Shown here: positions 60,286-64,000 of the stretch, one piece after another
How positions within the stretch are numbered: position 1 is the first letter of the stretch
Layout of the letters: each line of letters starts with the position of its first letter
NCBI RefSeq assembly: GCF_008386505.1
Contig: NZ_VUNZ01000001.1
Location: forward strand, 2,535,937-2,599,936
Length of the DNA stretch: 64,000 nt
Source: Chryseobacterium sediminis
GTDB taxonomy: Bacteria; Bacteroidota; Bacteroidia; Flavobacteriales; Weeksellaceae
Direction: 5' to 3'
The notes under the pieces: model-generated
What the model was told of the DNA's origin: nothing
Databases searched by the model: none
What the model saw: only the letters and a program-made list of their open reading frames with translations
Translations under genes and position numbers: made by a program

Positions 60286-61794
60286 ATGGAGAAAGTAAGA
60301 GTACGTTTTGCTCCAAGTCCTACAGGACCATTACATTTGGGAGGCGTAAGAACCGCATTATATGATTATCTTTTTGCTAAAAACCAGGGAGGAGAATTTG
60401 TATTGAGAATTGAAGATACAGATACTGCAAGATACGTGGAAGGAGCTGAAGAATATATTGAAGAAGCTTTGGAATGGTGCGGAATCATCCCTGATGAAAG
60501 TCCTAAGAAAGGAGGAAAATTTGCTCCTTACAGACAATCTGAAAGAAGAGTTATCTATGACAGATACACAAAGCAGATCCTAAAGACAGATTACGCTTAT
60601 ATTGCTTTTGATACTGCAGAAGAGCTAGATGCAGCCCGTGCAGAATATGAAGCAAGAGGTGATGTTTTCTCTTATGACAATAAAACAAGAAATGGGCTAA
60701 GAAATAGTCTTGCTCTTTCTGAAGAAGAAGTTCAAAAATTGTTAGACGAAAAGACTCCGTATGTAGTAAGGTTTAAAATGCCTGTAGACAGAGTATTAAA
60801 TCTTGATGATATCATCCGTGGGAAATTCTCTGTCAATACAAATACTTTAGATGATAAAGTTCTTGTGAAGAATGACGGAATGCCAACGTATCATTTCGCC
60901 AACATCATTGATGACCATGAAATGGAAATATCTCACGTTATCCGTGGAGAAGAATGGCTGCCATCTTTAGGACTTCACACCTTATTATATGAGGCAATGC
61001 AGTGGGAAGCACCACAGTTTGCACACCTTTCTTTAATTTTGAAACCTGAAGGAAAAGGGAAATTAAGCAAAAGAGACGGAGATAAATTCGGGTTTCCGGT
61101 ATTCCCGCTTGATTTCAAAGATCCTGCAACAGGTGTAGTTTCAAAAGGATACAGAGAAAACGGATATCTTCCTGATGCTTTCATCAATATGGTCGCATTA
61201 TTAGGCTGGTCTCCGGCAGATGATAAAGAAATTCTTCCTTTGGAAGAGATGATCAAAGAATTTGACCTTCATAAAGTACATAAAGCAGGTGCAAGATTCA
61301 GCAAAGAAAAATCAGAGTGGTTCAACCATCAGTATATTCAGATGAAGTCTGACGAAGAACTTCTTCAGATATTGAAAAATACAGATATTAATTTTGCAGG
61401 TGCTTCTGATGAAAAACTGTTGAAAGTAATTCATCTGATGAAAGAAAGAGCAACTTTCCCTAAAGATATTTATGAAAACGGAAAATTCTTCTTTGAAGCT
61501 CCGACTTCTTATGATGAAAAAGCGTCTAAAAAGGCATGGAATGATGAAACATCTTCTATTTTAGCAGAATTGGCAGCGGCATTTGAATCTACAGACTTTA
61601 CTGCAGAGACCTTGAAGCAGACGATGCATGATTTTGCGGAAAGCAAAGGACTGGGTATGGGTAAAGTAATGATGCCATTACGCTTGTCTTTAGTAGGAGA
61701 ATTGAAAGGACCGGACGTTCCAGACATTCTGGAAACCCTTGGTAAAGAGGAAAGTACCTCCAGAATAACCAATGCTATAAATAATTTTAAATAG
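60286..61794 (+). CDS. gltX: Glutamyl-tRNA synthetase
   Basis: 502-residue class I synthetase. HIGH motif as HLGG in [19 protein letters not shown] (about 8-26), [20 protein letters not shown], and KMSKS as KLSKRDG. The C-terminal anticodon-binding region ends [15 protein letters not shown] and ESTSRI. Length and motifs are normal. It lies 49 bases upstream of accA, which has its own -7 box. Confidence 0.97.
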   Translation: MEKVRVRFAPSPTGPLHLGGVRTALYDYLFAKNQGGEFVLRIEDTDTARYVEGAEEYIEEALEWCGIIPDESPKKGGKFAPYRQSERRVIYDRYTKQILKTDYAYIAFDTAEELDAARAEYEARGDVFSYDNKTRNGLRNSLALSEEEVQKLLDEKTPYVVRFKMPVDRVLNLDDIIRGKFSVNTNTLDDKVLVKNDGMPTYHFANIIDDHEMEISHVIRGEEWLPSLGLHTLLYEAMQWEAPQFAHLSLILKPEGKGKLSKRDGDKFGFPVFPLDFKDPATGVVSKGYRENGYLPDAFINMVALLGWSPADDKEILPLEEMIKEFDLHKVHKAGARFSKEKSEWFNHQYIQMKSDEELLQILKNTDINFAGASDEKLLKVIHLMKERATFPKDIYENGKFFFEAPTSYDEKASKKAWNDETSSILAELAAAFESTDFTAETLKQTMHDFAESKGLGMGKVMMPLRLSLVGELKGPDVPDILETLGKEESTSRITNAINNFK

Positions 61795-61812
61795 AATAAC
61801 CATAATTTTTCA

Positions 61813-61820
61813 TACATTTG
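61813..61820 (+). promoter_or_regulatory. -7 box of accA
   Basis: TACATTTG, 23 bases before ATG 61844. Confidence 0.5.
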
Positions 61821-61843
61821 AAAGATTTAATTTACTTCAAGAA

Positions 61844-62800
61844 ATGGAATATTTAAGTTTCGAACTTCCTATCAAAGAATTGATGGATCAATACCAGACG
61901 TGTTCTTTAGTAGGAGAAGAAAGTGGTGTTGATGTAAAATTAGCATGCAGCCAGATTGAGGATAAGATTTTAGAAAAGAAAAAAGAAATCTATGGAAATC
62001 TTACACCTTGGCAAAGAGTACAACTGTCCCGTCACCCGGATCGTCCTTATACATTGGATTATATCAATGGGATGGCAGACAAAGGCAGTTTCTTAGAACT
62101 TCATGGAGACAGAAATTTCGCTGATGATCCGGCAATGATTGGAGGATTGATTACCCTGGACGGTCAGAAAGTAATGATCATAGGGACTCAAAAAGGAAGA
62201 ACAACTAAAGAAAGACAGTACAGAAGATTTGGAATGCCAAATCCTGAGGGATACAGAAAAGCTTTAAGACTAATGAAGCTTGCTGAAAAATTCAATATTC
62301 CTGTAGTAACTTTAGTAGATACACCGGGGGCATATCCAGGATTGGAAGCTGAAGAAAGAGGACAGGGAGAAGCTATTGCAAGAAATATTTTTGAAATGGT
62401 TCAGCTGAAAACGCCTATCTTCACTTACATCATCGGAGAAGGAGCCAGTGGTGGCGCATTAGGAATAGGTGTAGGAAATAAGGTATATATGTTGGAAAAC
62501 ACATGGTATACTGTAATTGCACCGGAAAGCTGTTCTTCTATCTTATGGAGAAACTGGGATCACAAGGAAGATGCAGCCAATGCATTAAACCTTACTCCGG
62601 CAGACGCTTTAAGAGAAAAGTTCATCGATGGAATTATTGAGGAGCCACTAGGAGGCGCTCATTACGATCAGGAGACAACGTATTTGAACCTGAAAAATTC
62701 AATTTTACAAAACATCAAAGCTTTTTCCAAATTTACAGGACAGGAGCTTGAAACCCAGAGACAGGATAAATTCATTGCGATGGGTCAGTTTAAAGGATAA
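61844..62800 (+). CDS. accA: Acetyl-CoA carboxylase carboxyltransferase, alpha subunit
   Basis: 318-residue subunit that, with AccD, transfers the carboxyl group from biotin-AccB to acetyl-Co[15 protein letters not shown] at the start, [56 protein letters not shown], and the oxyanion-type loop [16 protein letters not shown]. Length normal. A terminator follows. It is far from accBC (46208) in this window, and accD is not in view. Confidence 0.96.
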   Translation: MEYLSFELPIKELMDQYQTCSLVGEESGVDVKLACSQIEDKILEKKKEIYGNLTPWQRVQLSRHPDRPYTLDYINGMADKGSFLELHGDRNFADDPAMIGGLITLDGQKVMIIGTQKGRTTKERQYRRFGMPNPEGYRKALRLMKLAEKFNIPVVTLVDTPGAYPGLEAEERGQGEAIARNIFEMVQLKTPIFTYIIGEGASGGALGIGVGNKVYMLENTWYTVIAPESCSSILWRNWDHKEDAANALNLTPADALREKFIDGIIEEPLGGAHYDQETTYLNLKNSILQNIKAFSKFTGQELETQRQDKFIAMGQFKG

Positions 62801-62804
62801 AAAT

Positions 62805-62836
62805 AAAAAGGTTAAGAATTTCTTCTTAACCTTTTT
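62805..62836. terminator. Bidirectional terminator between accA and the convergent gene
   Basis: Stem AAAAAGGTTAAGAA/TTCTTAACCTTTTT with loop TTTC, A- and T-flanked. Confidence 0.88.
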
Positions 62837-62856
62837 TACTTTAGTTTTCTTCTATT

Positions 62857-63630
62857 CTATTCTGCAACATTAAGTGCTATTTCAATATCCTGAGTAATCT
62901 TCTTCGGGGCTGAATATTTTGCATCACACACCATTGTTGTCATGATATACTCTCCTTTATCTACCAGAATAAAGTTTTCTCCTTTTGCAGGAACACTCAG
63001 ATTATAATATTTTTTACCGCTTATCTTTACAATAAGATTGCAGCTAGATCTGTTTTTAATATTGATATATGCCTCATTTTTGTTAAGGTCATTATTAAAA
63101 AGATGGGTAAGCATTGCTGCAGTTCTTTTATTTTCTTCGCTTGGCCCAGCTTTAGAAGTACCTGCACTTTTTGCTGAACCCGCAGAACCTACAGATGCGA
63201 AGGAAGTTGTTCTTCTCTCTTCTTTTAAGGCTTCAATAGCCGCTGCTGTATTATTAGAAACAGGTTTTCCATTCGCCGTATAAGTTTTATTTGCTGCAAT
63301 TGTCTTACCGCTGTTCAGCTCATTATTCTTAACGATATTCTCAATTTTCTCCTTACTGATTGGTTTAATCGTAGGCTTTGCTTCAGGAGAATTATCTGCC
63401 ATGATAATATCAATCAGTTTTCTTTTAAAATAATCTGTTTTAGCATGCCCCGGATTCTGTTTCAAAAAGCCGGCAATTACTCTGGCTTCTTTTGAAATCT
63501 CAGCTTCCTGCTCTGTATAGATAATTACAGTTTCCTTTTCAACAACAGCTTTAGATTTTGTTTTCTTCTTTTTTTGAGAAAAACCAAGTGAGAAAATGCA
63601 TATAAATAGAAGGAATAAGATTTTTTTCAT
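62857..63630 (-). CDS. Secreted protein, DUF6759-like
   Basis: 257 residues. The signal peptide ends near LGFSQ (about 19). A Lys-rich stretch follows, then a low-complexity Ser/Ala/Gly middle (SFASVGSAGSAKSAGTSKAG, about 142-161) and a C-terminal beta-rich domain (NIKNRSSCNLIVKISGKKYYNLSVPAKGENFILVDKGEY) with two Cys (SSCNL and MVCDAK). It resembles a Chryseobacterium family I recall as DUF6759, but I cannot verify the number. Function unknown, probably periplasmic. It is divergent from tsf. Confidence 0.72.
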   Translation of the reverse strand: MKKILFLLFICIFSLGFSQKKKKTKSKAVVEKETVIIYTEQEAEISKEARVIAGFLKQNPGHAKTDYFKRKLIDIIMADNSPEAKPTIKPISKEKIENIVKNNELNSGKTIAANKTYTANGKPVSNNTAAAIEALKEERRTTSFASVGSAGSAKSAGTSKAGPSEENKRTAAMLTHLFNNDLNKNEAYINIKNRSSCNLIVKISGKKYYNLSVPAKGENFILVDKGEYIMTTMVCDAKYSAPKKITQDIEIALNVAE

Positions 63631-63705
63631 TAATCAAATCTTTAAAATAGTATTAAATATATTAATAACGTGAAAAGTCATTTTTTAGTTTATCATTAAA
63701 ATCAT

Positions 63706-63713
63706 TATCTTTG
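63706..63713 (+). promoter_or_regulatory. -7 box of tsf
   Basis: TATCTTTG followed by C, 62 bases before the tsf ATG. A TTAG 17 bases upstream is a weak -33 box. Confidence 0.55.
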
Positions 63714-63775
63714 CACTGCTCTAAATTTAAGCTAAAAATTAATACTAATCTTAAATAAAAAAAATAATAGATATT

Positions 63776-64000
63776 ATGTCTTATACACCAGCTGCTGCAG
63801 ACGTAGCAAAATTGAGAAACCAAACAGGTGCAGGTATGATGGACTGCAAAAAAGCTCTAGTTGAAGCTGAAGGAGACTTCGAAAAAGCGGTAGACATCCT
63901 TAGAAAAAAAGGACAAAAAGTTGCTGCTAACAGAGCTGACAGAGAATCTGCTGAAGGTGCAGTAATCGCAAGAGTAAACGAAGATAACACTTTAGGTGTA
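63776..64000 (+). CDS. tsf: Elongation factor Ts, N-terminal part (continues beyond window)
   Basis: The first 75 codons of EF-Ts, the nucleotide exchange factor for EF-Tu. [21 protein letters not shown], then [23 protein letters not shown] is the N-terminal UBA-like signature; [18 protein letters not shown] follows. The gene is cut by the window edge. It has its own promoter box and a leader of about 55 bases. rpsB, usually directly upstream, is not in that place; a divergent gene is there instead. Confidence 0.96.
   Translation, partial: MSYTPAAADVAKLRNQTGAGMMDCKKALVEAEGDFEKAVDILRKKGQKVAANRADRESAEGAVIARVNEDNTLGV

Overview
The window looks like chromosomal DNA of a Chryseobacterium-like flavobacterium (Bacteroidota, Weeksellaceae). 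This is inferred from several things: AT-rich DNA; many TAnnTTTG (-7) promoter boxes, some with a TTTG (-33) box 18-20 nt upstream; a T9SS type A sorting tail; a DUF3276/PUR-like protein; the long Bacteroidota form of NusB; a clustered ExbB-ExbD-ExbD-TonB system; bacillithiol synthesis (BshB1); and Bacteroidota-style lipoproteins. No rRNA, CRISPR array, transposase or prophage was seen. There is one tRNA (His).

Layout. 1-7.7 kb: the 3' end of a multidomain LigD, a YcxB-like membrane protein, MscS, a DprE2-like SDR, the nusB-DUF1573-yajC operon, an ABC exporter half and DUF3276. 7.9-17.2 kb: a large secreted protein with C-terminal FG-GAP/VCBS-like repeats, tRNA-His, bshB1, a TPR protein, and the Ton energisation cluster (exbB, exbD, exbD, tonB) followed by a small membrane protein and a PstS-like lipoprotein. 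17.4-27 kb: leuS, a lipocalin-like lipoprotein, an acyltransferase and a glycosyltransferase, waaA (Kdo transferase), a cupin, DUF1648, an NlpC/P60 peptidase and an O-methyltransferase. 27.1-30.4 kb: an accessory pocket with a 51-codon cysteine-rich peptide carrying a double-glycine-type leader, a solitary small gene with its own promoter and terminator, a decayed gene, and a three-gene set ending in an HTTM/SdpB-like membrane protein. 30.4-49.7 kb: mostly housekeeping (OmpA lipoprotein, tilS, dsbD, a T9SS cargo protein, an orphan exbD, hydrolase, patatin, nrnA, rpmH, ftsE, trmN6, histidine kinase, ribE, pdxA, yceD, rpmF, accB, accC, rocD). 49.7-58.3 kb: a surface-polysaccharide cluster of eight glycosyltransferases and a polysaccharide deacetylase, arranged as two convergent arms. 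58.4-64 kb: a MACPF (perforin-like) lipoprotein with three DUF5648-type repeats, gltX, accA, a secreted protein and the start of tsf.

How the genes work together. The envelope dominates. The Ton cluster supplies energy to outer-membrane receptors. WaaA and the glycosyltransferase clusters build lipid A-core and surface glycans. YajC, DsbD and OmpA serve protein export and the periplasm. LeuS, GltX, TilS, TrmN6, L32, L34 and EF-Ts serve translation. AccA, AccB and AccC start fatty acid synthesis.

The most interesting candidates are the short peptide at 27152-27307, whose six cysteines have the C-C-CC-C-C spacing of cystine-knot peptides behind a canonical double-glycine leader; the nearby HTTM-containing trio; and the MACPF lipoprotein with a palindromic element upstream of its promoter. 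Several apparent TTG or upstream ATG starts fall inside TAnnTTTG promoters, so those genes are given later starts here.
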